Notes: generated from the sequence alone by a model not told the origin. A DNA stretch of 64,000 nucleotides from an uncultured Clostridium sp. (GCA_903789665.1 CAIFEX010000001.1:139196-203195); one strand, 5' to 3'; shown: positions 6,860-17,159, counted from the stretch's first letter. Numbers and translations: made by a program.

Positions 6860-7735
6860 TTAGCCTCCTATGAAATCACCTCCATTTACATGTATGGTTT
6901 CGCCGGTAATATAGGAAGCTTCGGGTGAAGCCAGAAATACATAGGCAGATGCCAGCTCCACCGGCTGACCGGGTCTGCCTATGGGGGCAGTTGAGCCAAA
7001 CTGGCCTACTTTTTGCGGACTGTAGGAAGACGGGATGAGAGGTGTCCATATTGGTCCCGGAGCCACAGCATTTACTCTTATATTATTTCCTATAAGTGAC
7101 AGTGCCAGGGAGCGGGTAAAGGATACAATTGCACCCTTGGTGGAGGAGTAGTCGATTAGGTCTTTGCTTCCCCTGTATGCTGTTATTGAAGTTGTGTTTA
7201 TTATGCAGCAGCCTGGTTTGAAATGCGGCAGTGCGGCACTTGTAATATAGAACATGCTGAAGATATTTGTCTTGAAAGTTCTTTCCAGCTGCTGCTCTGT
7301 TATATCTTCAATGCTGTTCTGTGGAAATTGTACCGCTGCGTTGTTTATCAGCACATCTATTTTGCCGTAGTTTTCCATGGCTTTTTTGATGGCACTTTTA
7401 CAGAAGCTGCTGTCTGTTATGTCTCCGGGAATAAGGAGGCATTTCCTTCCTGAATTTTCTATGATTTTTTTTGTCTCTCCGGCATCATCATGTTCATCAT
7501 AATATACTATTGCCAGATCTGCACCTTCTTTGGCAAAGGCTATGGAAACGGCCCTGCCTATGCCGCTGTCCCCTCCTGTAATCAGAACTGTCTTGTCTTT
7601 CAATCTGCCGGAACCGCTGTATTCGGGATTTTCACTTATGGGTCTTGGGTTCATCTTATGTTCCGCACCGGGTTGCCTGTCTTGTTTTTGCTGGGGTATG
7701 GATTTTGTAAAATTTAAATAAAAATTGCTGTTCAT
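6860..7735 (-). CDS. SDR-family oxidoreductase (YghA/general-stress 39 type)
   Basis: 291 residues. After a roughly 45-residue N-terminal extension containing HKMNPRP comes a classical short-chain dehydrogenase: cofactor motif TGGDSGIGRA (about 53-62), NNAA near 130, catalytic Ser in NTTSIT, and YSSTK (YxxxK), then PGPIWTPL and a C-terminal VNGGDFIGG. The extension is characteristic of the YghA/YdaD/YhxC stress-linked group, which probably uses NADP(H). The substrate is not known. It is transcribed towards the activase gene (6854), leaving only 5 bp between the two stops, and reads away from the flavoenzyme at 7879. AGGAGG precedes the ATG. Confidence 0.8.
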   Translation of the reverse strand: MNSNFYLNFTKSIPQQKQDRQPGAEHKMNPRPISENPEYSGSGRLKDKTVLITGGDSGIGRAVSIAFAKEGADLAIVYYDEHDDAGETKKIIENSGRKCLLIPGDITDSSFCKSAIKKAMENYGKIDVLINNAAVQFPQNSIEDITEQQLERTFKTNIFSMFYITSAALPHFKPGCCIINTTSITAYRGSKDLIDYSSTKGAIVSFTRSLALSLIGNNIRVNAVAPGPIWTPLIPSSYSPQKVGQFGSTAPIGRPGQPVELASAYVFLASPEASYITGETIHVNGGDFIGG

Positions 7736-7878
7736 ATATAAAAAACCTCCTGTTATTCTGGATATTCAGTAGTAGTATGTTTAATTTATAAAAATAATAT
7801 TCCATAGTATATTTAAGCTAAAAATGGAAAATATAAAGTCAGATGAAATTAAAATATACAGGAGGTAAAAGATCAATT

Positions 7879-9882
7879 ATGGAGAGCAGATCCTTGTTTC
7901 AACCTATTAAAATAGGAAAAATGGAAGTAAAGAATAAGATATCAATGGCTCCTATGGGAGCTTTTGGGCTTGTGGACAATGAAGGATGCTACAATCAGAG
8001 GGCCGTAGACTATTACGTGGAGAGGGCAAAAGGGGGAACGGGTCTTATTATAACCAGTATTACCAAGGTGGAAAATGAATTGGATAAGGTTGTACCCGGT
8101 ATAATTCCCGTTATTTCTATAAATCCGGGCAGATTTCTTATGACATCCTCGGAGATGGCGGAGAGAGTTCATGCCTATGATTCAAAAATATTTTTACAAC
8201 TTACCATGGGATTTGGAAGAAGCGGTGCCCCGGGGACACTCCTGACTTCCCAGCCCGTTTCAGCTTCTGATATTCCCAATTATTGGGATCCTACAGTTAC
8301 CTGCAGGGCTCTTACCACTTCGGAGGTCGAATGGATAGTGGAGAAATTTGTTGAGGGTGCTGAAATTGCCAGACAGGCGGGTTTTGACGGCGTTGAGATA
8401 CATGCAGTACATGAGGGGTATCTGTTGGATCAGTTCACTCTTTCCATATTTAACAGGAGGACTGACAAATATGGCGGAGATCTGAGGGGAAGGCTGCAGC
8501 TTCCGATAGAAATAGTCCGTGGAATAAAGGATGAAGTTGGCGGGGATTTTCCTGTGGGGCTGAGATACAGTGTAAAGAGCTGCATAAAGGACTGGAGGAA
8601 GGGAGGACTTCCGGGTGAGGAATATGTTGAGAAAGGAAGGGATTTGAAAGAGGGAATTGAGGCCGCAAAAATACTTGAGGCGGCCGGATATGACGAACTC
8701 AATACCGATTTAGGTACATATGATGCATGGTATTGGTCGCATCCACCTCTTTACCAGAAAGACGGTCTGTATCTGCCCTACACGAAGGAATTGAAAAAAG
8801 CCGTCAGTATCCCGGTTATAGCTGCAGGTAAACTTGGGAATCCCGATCTTGCGGAAAAGGCTCTTGAGGATGGTGCTGCAGATATGATAGGGCTTGGAAG
8901 GCCACTTCTTTGTGATGCCTACTGGCCTAAAAAGGTTCTGAAAAATCACCCTGAAAGAATTCGTCCCTGTATTGGATGCCATACAGGGTGTCTTGGAAGG
9001 GGATTCGAGGGAAAGCCGCTGTGCTGTACTGTGAACCCTGCAGCCGGGAGAGAGAGATATTACGAGATAAAGCCTGTATGTAAACCCAGAAAAGTGATGG
9101 TTGTAGGCGGTGGAATTTCTGGAATGGAAGCTGCCAGGATTGCAGCGATGAGAGGACACGACGTTACGCTTTATGAAAGCACTGACAAATTGGGCGGGGA
9201 AGTTATCCCTGGATCGGTTCCGGATTTTAAAATTGATGACAGGAGGCTCCTTGACTGGTATAGAAATGAAATGAAGGAGCTTGAGATTAAAATAGTATTC
9301 AATACTGAGGTGACAGAGGATATGGTGGAAAGGGAAAGTCCCGATGTTGTGATTGTTGCAACCGGTGCGAAGGATATAAAACTCAATTTGCCAGGTATGG
9401 GAGGCAGCAGGACTGCAACTGCAGTTGAAATCTTAAACGGCACTAAACAGGTAGGAGAGAATGTACTTGTGGTTGGCGGCGGACTTGTGGGGTGTGAAAC
9501 TGCCCTTTACCTCGCAAAACAGGGCAAAAGAGTCACTGTTGTTGAGGCCAGGGACACCATATTGAATGCAGGAAAGCCAATACCGCACATGAATAAGATA
9601 ATGCTGGTGGATCTCCTGAAAAAATATAATGTAAAGATCATTACGGGAAATTCTCTGCTTGAAGTGACTGAAAGAGGGGCGCTGCTTATTGACAGCAGTT
9701 TCAGGAAACAGGATGTATCTGCAGATAGCGTCGTAATTGCCGTCGGCTTTAAGCCTGACAGGGAACTCTATAATAAACTAAACGGAAAAATGGCAGATTT
9801 GTATCTTGTAGGAGACGCCTATGAAACTGCCAATATAATGGATGCAATTTGGAGCGGAAATGAAATAGGACTTAATTGCTGA
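7879..9882 (+). CDS. 2-enoate reductase-like flavin/iron-sulfur oxidoreductase
   Basis: About 667 residues: an N-terminal old-yellow-enzyme TIM barrel (FMN; IHAVHEGYLLDQF and the SIFNRRTDKYGG segment), a [4Fe-4S] cysteine cluster C-x2-C-x3-C-x(11-12)-C in RPCIGCHTGCLG...LCC, and a C-terminal FAD/NAD(P) module with two dinucleotide folds (VVGGGISGMEA and VVGGGLVGCET). This is the layout of 2-enoate reductase, 2,4-dienoyl-CoA reductase and trimethylamine dehydrogenase. Enoate or unsaturated acyl reduction in anaerobic amino-acid metabolism is the likeliest role, but substrate cannot be read from sequence. ATG 7879 matches homolog N-termini; AGGAGG lies 14 nt upstream, and an in-frame ATG at 7843 lacks a ribosome site. 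Confidence 0.82.
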   Translation: MESRSLFQPIKIGKMEVKNKISMAPMGAFGLVDNEGCYNQRAVDYYVERAKGGTGLIITSITKVENELDKVVPGIIPVISINPGRFLMTSSEMAERVHAYDSKIFLQLTMGFGRSGAPGTLLTSQPVSASDIPNYWDPTVTCRALTTSEVEWIVEKFVEGAEIARQAGFDGVEIHAVHEGYLLDQFTLSIFNRRTDKYGGDLRGRLQLPIEIVRGIKDEVGGDFPVGLRYSVKSCIKDWRKGGLPGEEYVEKGRDLKEGIEAAKILEAAGYDELNTDLGTYDAWYWSHPPLYQKDGLYLPYTKELKKAVSIPVIAAGKLGNPDLAEKALEDGAADMIGLGRPLLCDAYWPKKVLKNHPERIRPCIGCHTGCLGRGFEGKPLCCTVNPAAGRERYYEIKPVCKPRKVMVVGGGISGMEAARIAAMRGHDVTLYESTDKLGGEVIPGSVPDFKIDDRRLLDWYRNEMKELEIKIVFNTEVTEDMVERESPDVVIVATGAKDIKLNLPGMGGSRTATAVEILNGTKQVGENVLVVGGGLVGCETALYLAKQGKRVTVVEARDTILNAGKPIPHMNKIMLVDLLKKYNVKIITGNSLLEVTERGALLIDSSFRKQDVSADSVVIAVGFKPDRELYNKLNGKMADLYLVGDAYETANIMDAIWSGNEIGLNC

Positions 9883-9896
9883 TTCTGAAATTGAGT

Positions 9897-9938
9897 GCCC
9901 TACTCAAAATTTATTTTGAGTAGGGTGTTTTGTTTTTA
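9897..9938. terminator. Bidirectional terminator between 9882 and 9972
   Basis: Inverted repeat CCCTACTCAAAAT/ATTTTGAGTAGGG with T-rich flank on the plus strand; convergent genes end on both sides. Confidence 0.85.
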
Positions 9939-9971
9939 TGCTTAAAAATTCAATTTGGAATTAGCAACCAA

Positions 9972-10553
9972 TTATTGAAAAACCGCTAGTTTTGCACTTA
10001 TTATGAGCCTGTGGGTGGCTACCCTTATGGGAGTGCAAGTAATAAGAGTCATAGTTGCATTGTTGGTGGAATTCAATACATCCACTTCGTCTGGAAGAAC
10101 AACTTTTGTATTGTATACCTTGTATTTATAGACTCCATTTACCGTTTCCACCATGATCTCATCTCCTACTTTTAATTCTCCCAATCTGTTAAAATATTGC
10201 CCGAAGGTATAGCTTCTGTGGCCTGCCAGGGCAAAATTCCCCTTTTTTCCGGGCATTGCAGTTCCCTTGAAATGTCCCACGGCATATTTCAACGTAGTCA
10301 TATCTGTTCCTTCGCCTATTGCAACTTTTAAATCTATTTTTGGTATGATGAGAATACCAACCGTACCGTAATTTACAGAAGAATCGGTACTATCTTTGGA
10401 AATTTTGACTTTCCCTTTATGTTCTTTAGTTTTCTGCTCGTAGTTTTTTACCATATTATTTTGTTTGTACATTGTCCAATATTTGGCTCCCAGTGCATAT
10501 AAAAGTATAAAAATACCTATGAGAATAAATATAAAACCTGTTATTTTTCTCAT
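9972..10553 (-). CDS. Class D sortase
   Basis: A 193-residue cysteine transpeptidase anchoring LPXTG proteins to peptidoglycan. An N-terminal membrane anchor (about residues 5-24) is followed by the sortase barrel with catalytic His112 (LAGHRSYT), Cys173 (TLITCTP) and Arg182 (THRLI). The TLxTC signature and short size fit class D. The likely substrate is the LPKTG surface protein ending at 17140; only the remains of a regulator lie between them. It is divergent from that regulator across about 480 bp of very AT-rich DNA. Confidence 0.88.
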   Translation of the reverse strand: MRKITGFIFILIGIFILLYALGAKYWTMYKQNNMVKNYEQKTKEHKGKVKISKDSTDSSVNYGTVGILIIPKIDLKVAIGEGTDMTTLKYAVGHFKGTAMPGKKGNFALAGHRSYTFGQYFNRLGELKVGDEIMVETVNGVYKYKVYNTKVVLPDEVDVLNSTNNATMTLITCTPIRVATHRLIISAKLAVFQ

Positions 10554-11032
10554 TGAATTATCCCCCTCTTAAGCTACATAAATTTTAAATAAAAATATAA
10601 GTATATTAAAAAACCAATTATATTTCTTGAATTAATTCAAAATTTAATATGATAAAATTTTGTGATATATAATTGTAATTTTATACTATATAACGTTGCT
10701 ACATAATAGATTAATTAGTATATATTTGCCTTGAATATATGATTAACTCTATTATAAAGTATATAATAAATATTATAAGTAAGTAATAAAAAGTATATAT
10801 TATATTCAATAAAAAGTAATTTAATAATCTTTGAATTATCATATGTTTAAAAAAAGTACTGAAATTTGATAAAATTATATTAAGAATTATATTAATTTTT
10901 GTATTATTATTAATCTTATTTTTAATACCATTTTTAGATTAGTGTTTGAGCTTAAACTGAAAAATATGAATATGTGTGTAGTGTCAAAGAGAGGGGCACT
11001 GCCATTATATAGTTTTGCGGGGGGAATGATAG
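10554..11032. other. Gene-free, very AT-rich intergenic region
   Basis: About 480 bp dominated by A/T runs between the divergent sortase and regulator genes. It must contain promoters for both, but no single one can be picked out reliably because TATAAT-like strings are abundant. No RNA gene or repeat was recognised. Confidence 0.5.
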
Positions 11033-12084
11033 ATGAGAACTATAATTGTAGAAAATGAAAAACCAATATTAGAATTAATGAAGCTAATGATGGAGAGAAA
11101 CGAATATTTGGAAGTAGTAGGTGAGTATACGGACTCTAAAGAAGCATTGAACTTTCAAGGAAAATAGAAAGTTTCAATAAAAATATACAGATAGTCTTTG
11201 TGACTGCTTATAAAAAATATGCTTTGGATGCTTTTAAAGTAGGTGCAGTAAGCTATATTTTAAAACCAATTACGGAAGGGGATTTAGATGCTACAGTAAA
11301 CAGACTACTTAAAAATAAGTCTGCTATAGAAGAAAGTTTTGAATATAGAAAAAAGCACAAGGTGTTTATCTTAGGATCTTTTAAAGTATATAGTAATTCA
11401 GGAAAGAAAGTTACCAGGTGGTCTACTGCAAAGGTGCAGGAACTGTTTGCATATTTGATATGTAAAAAAGGTAGATACATAAGTAAATGGGAACTCTGTG
11501 ATATACTTTGGCCGAAATCCTATCCTAAGAAAGCTGAACATAGTTTGTACACTACTATATATAGATTGAGATCTGTTTTAAGAAATGTAGGTATAAGAAA
11601 TATAGTACGTTATGAAAATGGAAAATATGGTATGGAACTGAAAAATTTTTATTGTGACAGCTGGGAATTTGAAAATTTTGTTGAAAGTAATTCTGCGGTG
11701 AATGATGAAAATATAGTTGATTGGGAAAAAAATACTGAACTTTATAAGGGAATGCTTTTTGGAAGCAACGATTATTTATGGGATATGGAATTAAATGAAA
11801 AACTGTGCAGATATTATTCTTTTAGCACTAAAAATATAGCAAAATATTATATAGAACTGAAAGCTTATAATAAATCGGAAAGATATTTAAAAAAAGCAAT
11901 TGCTGCAAATTCCTTTGATGAAGAGGCTTATGAGCTTATGATGTGGGTTTGCTTTTATATGGGAAATAAAATAGAGTTAGTAAGGCATTATAAGAAATTG
12001 AGCGATTTATTCAAAAAAGAACTTCAAATGAAACCTAAAGAATCTACTATAAGACTTTATAAAAATTTGATCATGAAGCTGTAA
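11033..12084 (+). pseudogene. Disrupted SARP/BTAD response regulator
   Basis: ATG 11033 opens a receiver-like N-terminus (MRTIIVENEKPILELMKLMM) that stops at TAG 11165 after 44 codons. A second frame then continues the receiver from about 11155 (RKIESFNKNIQIVFVTAYKKY, then ILKPI with the conserved Lys) into a winged-helix and BTAD domain to 12084; GTG 11200 is its first usable start. Joining the parts shows that about 24 residues are missing, including the segment carrying the phospho-acceptor Asp, plus a frame change. So an internal deletion of roughly 70 bp is inferred. The C-terminal DNA-binding and BTAD portion (about 230 residues) is intact and could still be made. Such regulators are often next to sortase-anchored proteins, as here. 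Confidence 0.75.
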
Positions 12085-12326
12085 ATATTATTTATTTTTG
12101 TGCTTTAAGATCATATTTTATTTTGTGAGGAATTTGTGAGGAATTTGTGAAGCTTATGTGATAAAAATTTAGTATTATTAAAAAAGATAGAGTAAAAGTA
12201 AATACTAATTAGTAATTACTTTTTACTCTATTAAGGTTACTTGCATAAAATTATAAGTTATAAAAATCATAATTCTAAAATTTTATTGCAAAGACCTTTT
12301 ATTTTATTTTGGAAAGGAGGGAGAAA

Positions 12327-14414
12327 ATGAAAAAGAAAAAATTTTCTTCTATTGTAGTCACTTTTATATTTTTACTTCAGATTTTCTCAAGCTTTATGCC
12401 AATTGGCAGCGCTAAAGCGGATGATACTGCATTTCCCTTTGTAACAGGAGCTGTTCTCACAGACGGCAGTGGAAAGGACATAAGTCAGGAAACAAATGTG
12501 GACAAGAATTCGGATGTAAATGTGAATTATGATTTTTCTATTCCGGAAGGTCAGACTGCAGTTAATGGGACTCCTTATACTGTACAGCTCCCAGATCAAA
12601 TCAAATTAAAGGGAACTCAAGCTGATACCAGTGTGAAGGATTCTTCCGGTACTCAAATAGGATCATTTGTAGTAGATACGGCTTCCAACAAGCTAAACAT
12701 CACTTTTTCAAAGGATATAACTGGAGCTTTATCAGGCAAATTTTCTGTAAGTACTCAGTTTGACAGTAGTAAAATAGGAAATGAAAATCCTGTATCCATT
12801 AATTTTGGAAAAAATTCTGTCAACGTGAATTTCAGGCAGGATACGTCGTCAGAGAATACTGGAACGTCAAATACAATTGGACAGACAGTTTCTCCAAGTG
12901 ATGTTTCAGCATCTGCTAGTACAACTACTGGCAATGATATCACAGATTCATTTCATTTTATTACGGGATTCAGCGGCTTGACTGACAAGGATGGCAATCC
13001 ATTGGGTGACAATGTAGATAAAGCTTCAGAAATTCATGTCAGCTACGAGTGGGCTATTCCAAATACAGTAAATGTAAATCTAGGCGACTACTATAAAATG
13101 CAGCTGCCGAAGAAAATTCATATTGCAGCACCTATTGATCAGCCAATAAATGATGATAATGGAGTAAAGGTAGCGGATATGCATGTGGATACGAGTGGGC
13201 TTGTAACGCTTACGTTCACAGATTATCCAAGTACGCATTCCAATGTAAGTGGTTATTTTTATATTGATTGTCATTTTGAAGAAAGTGAAATAGGTAATAA
13301 TAATCCGGTGACTATTACTTTTACTATTCCCGGCATATCAGATCCTGTTACTGTCGATGTAAATTTTGAGCAGCCCAAACCGTCTATTACAAAAGATGGA
13401 GGTTATGATCCGGCTACAGATGAAATTACATGGCAGATAACAGTGAATAAGGAAAATGTCAATGTCACGAATGCCAGTGTTGAGGATACTATAAATGCAG
13501 GACAGGTATTCGTACCAAATTCTGTTACAGTCAACGGTTCTCCAGCTGATGCTTCAGATTATAGCTATGATCCCAGCAGTAAAAAATTCATCTATAATTT
13601 TGGGAATATCAACACACAGCAGGTTATAGCCTTCAAAACCAGTATACATGATGATCTGGCCGCCCAAGGTCAGGGAAGCTATAAATATAATAATACGGCT
13701 GATTTAAATTATACTGACAATGGAACTCCGCAGACCATAATTTCCAACACGAAAACTGTCAATGTGCCTGTGAAGTTGATTAGTAAAAATGGACATTATG
13801 ATGAAGCAAATAAGAAAATTGACTGGACAATTACAGTAAATGAAAGCAGAAGGGCAATTGACAATGCAGTAGTTACTGATATGATTCCTGAAGGTCTTAC
13901 TTTAATTGATGATTCGGTTAAAGTAGATGGAGCTGCTGGTTCAAGTTATACAATATTAGGACAGCTTTTTACCTATAGTTTAGGAAGTATAACTGAAAAG
14001 AAGGTAATTACTTTTTCAACTTCTGTGGATCAAAGCGTATATAATAGTAATAATCATAAAAACTACAATAATACTGCTTCATTAACAGGTAATGGAGTTC
14101 CAGATGGAACATCTAACAGTGTTGGAGTTGGAGTTTCACCAAATATCATTCAAAAAACCGGATCAGGATACGATGCTTCCACAGGTATTATTACCTGGAC
14201 AATTACTGTGAACGGCAATAAGACAAATGTTGCTGCCGGTGCAAAAGTTACAGATACTATTCCTGTAGGCCAGAAATATGTGGCTGGTTCTGCAAAGCTG
14301 GATGGTGCTCAAATAGGAGATGGCGGATATACAGCAGCAGATTCCGGAGATTCAAAAAAACTGGAACCTTTGCTTATATCTTTAACAATGCATTTTCTGA
14401 CACACATACTATAA
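12327..14414 (+). CDS. LPXTG surface adhesin, N-terminal part (frameshifted)
   Basis: A signal peptide (about residues 1-31, KKKK then a hydrophobic core ending SAKA) follows ATG 12327, 5 nt after GGAGGG. Two adhesin-type beta domains come next (about 38-180 and 210-350; both contain a FxxGxF/Y...F(D/E)xS(K/E)IGN(E/N)NPV motif), then tandem domains of about 120-140 residues, each with an ITWxITVN strand and a xVxDxIPEG-like motif, resembling DUF11/isopeptide-type surface repeats. The frame shifts at the A7 tract 14354-14360 and stops at 14414; reading -1 from that tract continues the same repeat (FAYIFNNAFSDTHTITFQTQ). As written it would be a secreted, unanchored fragment of about 695 residues. 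Confidence 0.85.
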   Translation: MKKKKFSSIVVTFIFLLQIFSSFMPIGSAKADDTAFPFVTGAVLTDGSGKDISQETNVDKNSDVNVNYDFSIPEGQTAVNGTPYTVQLPDQIKLKGTQADTSVKDSSGTQIGSFVVDTASNKLNITFSKDITGALSGKFSVSTQFDSSKIGNENPVSINFGKNSVNVNFRQDTSSENTGTSNTIGQTVSPSDVSASASTTTGNDITDSFHFITGFSGLTDKDGNPLGDNVDKASEIHVSYEWAIPNTVNVNLGDYYKMQLPKKIHIAAPIDQPINDDNGVKVADMHVDTSGLVTLTFTDYPSTHSNVSGYFYIDCHFEESEIGNNNPVTITFTIPGISDPVTVDVNFEQPKPSITKDGGYDPATDEITWQITVNKENVNVTNASVEDTINAGQVFVPNSVTVNGSPADASDYSYDPSSKKFIYNFGNINTQQVIAFKTSIHDDLAAQGQGSYKYNNTADLNYTDNGTPQTIISNTKTVNVPVKLISKNGHYDEANKKIDWTITVNESRRAIDNAVVTDMIPEGLTLIDDSVKVDGAAGSSYTILGQLFTYSLGSITEKKVITFSTSVDQSVYNSNNHKNYNNTASLTGNGVPDGTSNSVGVGVSPNIIQKTGSGYDASTGIITWTITVNGNKTNVAAGAKVTDTIPVGQKYVAGSAKLDGAQIGDGGYTAADSGDSKKLEPLLISLTMHFLTHIL

Positions 14415-14623
14415 CCTTTCAGACACAGGTAACTGATGGCAAAAATTATAAGGCAAATTATAGCGGTAAATATTACAATTATGTTAATCTGACTGCTGTT
14501 GATATAAATCAGGATACTACTGGAGCCCAGCAGGTAACCAGTAATGTAATCACCAAAACAGGTGCAGGTTATGACTATTCAACAAGAGAAATTACATGGA
14601 AAGTTGTAGTAAACAAGAATGCA

Positions 14624-17140
14624 ATGCCCATAACCAATGCAGTGGTTACCGATGTTATTCCGGAAGGACAGCAGTATGTAGCTGATTCTGTAAGTATAGA
14701 TGATGGTGCAAATGGTTCATTTACTATATTATCGGATAATCAGGTTGTTTATACTTTTACTGGTACTATCAATAAAACTTATACTATAATCTTCAAGACA
14801 AAGCTTACTGATTTGAGTATTTTCAATACCAGCGGAGATAAAACATTAAATAATACTGCATATATTACTGGGGATGAAATACCTACAGATGGCAATGCAA
14901 CGAGTACAGGTAAACAGACTGTTAAAAATTCAGTAGTTACTAAAGAATCTACTTATACAAATGGCAAGTCCTATATCGACTGGACGGTAAAGGCAAATTC
15001 CAACTGGAGTATTCCTTTAGCTGGTACAACTATAACCAGTGCAACCATAAGTGATAATCTGCAGGATGGACTTTCACTGGACACGGACACCGTGGAATTG
15101 TACAAAGCTACTGTAAATTCTGATGGAAGTCTCACACCGGGAGATAAAGTTGCTCTTACTGCTGATAATGTGAAATACAATCCTGACACCAGAAAATTTG
15201 ATTTCACATTTCCACAAGGTGCAGGAACTGGAGCTTTCATTTTGAAATTCAGGACGAATGTAACCAAGACGGGTACCTATACAAATTCAGTGGAATTTAA
15301 AGGAAGCGGAGTAGATGAAAAATCTACTACTACCCAAAATGGTGTCTGGTTTTCACAAGGCGGCGGCGGTGCCACTGGAGAAACTGGAAGTATTAAGGTT
15401 ATAAAAGTTGGTGATGATGGTGTCACACTATTATCAGGTGCAGTATTTCAGCTTCTTGACCAGTATGGAAATGTCAAGGAAACTTCTGCTCCTACAGGAG
15501 CTGATGGTTCTATTGTATTTAAGAATCTTAAATATGATTTGAATTATAAGGTTAAAGAAATAACGGCTCCTATGGGATATAATTTATCCAATGAAATTTA
15601 TAAGTTCCAGGTTCACAATGCTGCAGCCCAGAAGGATATTACTTATAATTACAAAGACAGCATTATTAAAGGTAACATACAATTTAGTAAAGAAGGGGAA
15701 GATGGTGATGCTCTGACAGGAGCAGAGTTTACCCTCTATGATAGTAATGGAAATGCAGTGCAGACAGTATTAAGCGGAAGTGATGGAAAGGTACAGTTTA
15801 CTGGTGTTGAATATGGAAGCTATACTATAAAAGAGACAAAAGCGCCAATGGGTTACAATCCTTCCACTCAGGTATTGACTGCGGCTATAGGAGATAATGA
15901 CGATGGAAAGACTGTAGATGCCGTGTATAATGATGCAGATGGAAATCCTTTAAGTGTACTTTCAGATACCAAGATAAAAGGAAACATACAGTTTAAAAAG
16001 ACGGATCAGAGTGGAAAGCCACTTAAGGGAGCGGTGTTTACCCTTTACAAAGTAGGTACTGGCGGTACTCTTACGGCAGTCAAAAATTTTGACAGTAAGG
16101 ATTTGACTTCAACTAGTGATGACAATGGATTTGTTACATTTAATGGTGTGGAATACGGGGCTTACAAAATAAAGGAAACTACGGCACCTTCAGGATATTA
16201 TCTCTCGTCCAAAGTGCTGTGTGCAAGTATAACTACTGATGGGAGTACTGTATATGCAAGGCCTGAAGGAGATACGGGAACGAATGTATACAGCCTTTCA
16301 GACACAAAAATCCCGGGCGGCGGAAGTGTAGGTATCCAGGGAACCATAAGTGTGAAGAAAACTGACAATGGTGGAAATTCTTTAAGCGGTGCGGTATTTA
16401 CGCTCTATAATGCCAGAGGGAATCCGGTTCAGACTGCGGTTACGGATGTCAGTGGAACTGCTCAGTTTACCAAAGTAAAGCCGGGAAAATATACTGTGAA
16501 GGAAACCACGGCTCCTGCAGGGTATGTGCTTTCCGGCCAGGTGATTCCCGTAGAGATAAACATGAGCAAAGTCTATGACATTGGAACTGTGAAAGATTCT
16601 AGAAATACACCATTAACATCATCAATTGAAGTTAAGAAAACTGACAACGGTGGAAATGCATTAAACGGTGCAGAATTTACATTGTATAAAGATGGTATTA
16701 AGATAAATTCAGCAGTAAGCGGAAAAGATGGAATTGTAAAGTTTGATGGTGTGGATTATGGAAAATATACTATTAAAGAAACTTCAGCACCAGCTGGATA
16801 TTATTTAAATAAGGATATATTGAGTGTCAATGTAAATTTTTCAAAGACCTATCAATTTACTGTAGTAGATGTAAAGGAAACTCCACCTCCGGACAATCCG
16901 GGTGGAGGGACTCCAAATACTGATAATCCAGGCGGAGGTAATCTAGGTTCGAATAACCCTGTAGGACCTTCTAAATCCGGTAGCTCGGAAGGAACTTTAC
17001 CAGTGAATTTGTCAAAGGTTCTTCCTAAAACGGGAAGTATATTAGATACTGCAATACTGCTGTTAGTTGGAATTGCAGCAGTTCTTGTAGGAGTTCTGGT
17101 ACTTGTAAGAGGTAAAAGATCTGGAAAGACAATCAAATAG
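14624..17140 (+). CDS. LPXTG surface adhesin, C-terminal part with SpaA repeats and cell-wall anchor
   Basis: This is the continuation of the gene starting at 12327; its open frame runs back to the A7 tract at 14354, and ATG 14624 is merely the first ATG, with no ribosome site. It holds two more DUF11-like repeats, then five SpaA/Cna-B domains (starts near nt 15388, 15668, 15980, 16340, 16624), each with a K(K/E/V)-type first strand, GAxF(T/Q)L and a closing (V/I)KE(T/I)(T/K/S)APxGY. Such domains form Lys-Asn isopeptide bonds in pilin-like adhesins. A Pro/Gly-rich wall-spanning segment, LPKTG, a hydrophobic helix and a basic tail complete a sortase signal. Full length with frame restored would be about 1,600 residues. 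Confidence 0.85.
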   Translation: MPITNAVVTDVIPEGQQYVADSVSIDDGANGSFTILSDNQVVYTFTGTINKTYTIIFKTKLTDLSIFNTSGDKTLNNTAYITGDEIPTDGNATSTGKQTVKNSVVTKESTYTNGKSYIDWTVKANSNWSIPLAGTTITSATISDNLQDGLSLDTDTVELYKATVNSDGSLTPGDKVALTADNVKYNPDTRKFDFTFPQGAGTGAFILKFRTNVTKTGTYTNSVEFKGSGVDEKSTTTQNGVWFSQGGGGATGETGSIKVIKVGDDGVTLLSGAVFQLLDQYGNVKETSAPTGADGSIVFKNLKYDLNYKVKEITAPMGYNLSNEIYKFQVHNAAAQKDITYNYKDSIIKGNIQFSKEGEDGDALTGAEFTLYDSNGNAVQTVLSGSDGKVQFTGVEYGSYTIKETKAPMGYNPSTQVLTAAIGDNDDGKTVDAVYNDADGNPLSVLSDTKIKGNIQFKKTDQSGKPLKGAVFTLYKVGTGGTLTAVKNFDSKDLTSTSDDNGFVTFNGVEYGAYKIKETTAPSGYYLSSKVLCASITTDGSTVYARPEGDTGTNVYSLSDTKIPGGGSVGIQGTISVKKTDNGGNSLSGAVFTLYNARGNPVQTAVTDVSGTAQFTKVKPGKYTVKETTAPAGYVLSGQVIPVEINMSKVYDIGTVKDSRNTPLTSSIEVKKTDNGGNALNGAEFTLYKDGIKINSAVSGKDGIVKFDGVDYGKYTIKETSAPAGYYLNKDILSVNVNFSKTYQFTVVDVKETPPPDNPGGGTPNTDNPGGGNLGSNNPVGPSKSGSSEGTLPVNLSKVLPKTGSILDTAILLLVGIAAVLVGVLVLVRGKRSGKTIK

Positions 17141-17159
17141 GATATGTTGAAAATGAAGA

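Noticed and set aside
12309..12326. TTG 12309 as the start of the surface protein
   Set aside because: It lies upstream of, and would translate through, the GGAGGG ribosome site; ATG 12327 gives a proper signal peptide.
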